DNA from: Phycisphaeraceae bacterium
Lineage (GTDB): Bacteria > Planctomycetota > Phycisphaerae > Phycisphaerales > Phycisphaeraceae
DNA length: 5,799 nucleotides
Assembly (NCBI GenBank): GCA_007119405.1
Contig: SKPT01000217.1
Coordinates: forward strand, 1 to 5,799
Direction of reading: 5' to 3'
Part shown: positions 5,253-5,799 of the stretch, in pieces
Layout of the letters: each line of letters opens with the position of its first letter
Position numbering within the stretch: position 1 is the first letter of the stretch
Program-made: the position numbers and the translations under genes
Notes under the pieces: model-generated
The model's input: only the letters and a program-made list of their open reading frames with translations
Databases searched by the model: none
What the model was told of the DNA's origin: nothing

Positions 5253-5799
5253 CTAATACGCATTTCGCTTGCGAAGCGGTAGCGACTCAAGGTCGAGCGT
5301 CGCCAGGTGCTCGGCGATGCGCTGCGGGGCGTTGCCCCGGCCGTAAGGGTGTCGCATGCGTCGCAGATCCAGCGTGCGGGCCTGCTCGAGTGCCGCGGTC
5401 ACCGCCTCGCGGCCGTAGTCGCAGTCGATCACGTTGGCCGGCTTCTCGCGCCCGGCCTGGCGTGGGCCGACGTTGACGCACGGTACGCGAAGCGCCGCGG
5501 CGTCGATGAGGCCGGCCGAGGAATTGCCCACGATCGCCACGGCTTGGCGCAGCAGCGCCAGCAACTCACCGCGCGGCACGTAGCGCACGTGGCGAAACCG
5601 ACCCGACGAGGCGCCGCGCTTGCCGAGCGTCTCGCTGATGGCGGCGTCAATGCCGCCGCTGCCCGGGTCGTCGTTGGGATCAAGGACGATCACCGGCTCG
5701 CTCAGGCCGCGGTGCTTGTGGAACGCCCCGGCGGCGTCGAGCGTGGCGCGCATCCGCTGGCGCTCGACATCGTCGTCGTCGCCGATCGGGTGCTGGATA
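5253..5799 (-). CDS. NeuC-like UDP-N-acetylglucosamine 2-epimerase (C-terminal part, 5' end outside window)
   Basis: The minus-strand frame is open from the window edge to a TAG at 5255-5253, giving 181 visible residues, about half of a normal ~380-residue enzyme. Family members are cytoplasmic and convert UDP-GlcNAc (or a related sugar nucleotide) to ManNAc plus UDP (hydrolysing NeuC type) or epimerise it (WecB type). Visible residue 1 is the isoleucine at 5798-5796. IQHPIGDDDD carries the HPxG motif at residues 3-6, and VGNSSAGLIDAAALRVPCVN (90-109) is the nucleotide-binding GT-B segment. VGPRQAGREKPANVIDC (110-126) resembles NeuC rather than WecB, which usually has a GDSGG-type motif there. 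An internal ATG at 5753 is not the start, since HPIG lies upstream of it. NeuC-type enzymes supply ManNAc-type precursors for sialic, legionaminic or other surface sugars, so a glycan locus may continue to the right. It converges on the acetyltransferase gene. Confidence 0.88.
   Translation of the reverse strand, partial: IQHPIGDDDDVERQRMRATLDAAGAFHKHRGLSEPVIVLDPNDDPGSGGIDAAISETLGKRGASSGRFRHVRYVPRGELLALLRQAVAIVGNSSAGLIDAAALRVPCVNVGPRQAGREKPANVIDCDYGREAVTAALEQARTLDLRRMRHPYGRGNAPQRIAEHLATLDLESLPLRKRNAY

Overview
This is a GC-rich bacterial window with an ordinary set of metabolic genes set among an unusually structured set of intergenic repeats. The lineage cannot be proven from the sequence. 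The GC bias, the palindromic repeats in almost every gap, and two promoters whose -10 box lies 6-7 nt from the start codon suggest a member of the Planctomycetota, possibly Phycisphaerae-like. That assignment is inference.

Layout, left to right. Positions 1-111 hold the 3' end of a plus-strand gene that looks like the C-terminus of an ABC-transporter ATPase. A 175-nt gap with small hairpins ends in a clear promoter placed so that transcription would begin on the first base of glpK (287-1780, glycerol kinase). The 242-nt glpK-glpD gap holds a run of five 7-bp repeats (1784-1818) and a 161-bp element with 43-bp imperfect terminal inverted repeats (1845-2005). Then come glpD (2023-3591, FAD-dependent glycerol-3-phosphate dehydrogenase) and, 33 nt on, an unrecognised exported protein (3625-4341) with a normal Shine-Dalgarno site. 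A 20-bp perfect inverted repeat follows (4356-4417), then a second -10-proximal promoter and a GNAT acetyltransferase of the short N-acetylglutamate-synthase-like type (4500-5084). The gap between this gene and the next, convergent gene is filled by a 116-nt repeat element (5109-5224) that can fold into a complete four-way junction. The last gene (5253-5799, minus strand, 5' end beyond the window) is a NeuC-like UDP-GlcNAc 2-epimerase.

Function. GlpK phosphorylates glycerol and GlpD oxidises the glycerol 3-phosphate to dihydroxyacetone phosphate, feeding electrons to quinones. Together they form the core aerobic glycerol-use pathway; no glpF transporter or glpR regulator lies in the window. 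The exported protein may be co-transcribed with glpD. The acetyltransferase and the epimerase appear unrelated to glycerol use and to each other.

The least ordinary content is non-coding: three copies of a CACTGACAAG / CTTGTCAGTG hairpin around the acetyltransferase gene, two of them fused into a junction-forming element, and the separate inverted-repeat element in the glp gap, which has the same logic of two palindromes complementary to each other. I see no defence system, CRISPR array, tRNA, rRNA or transposase gene.
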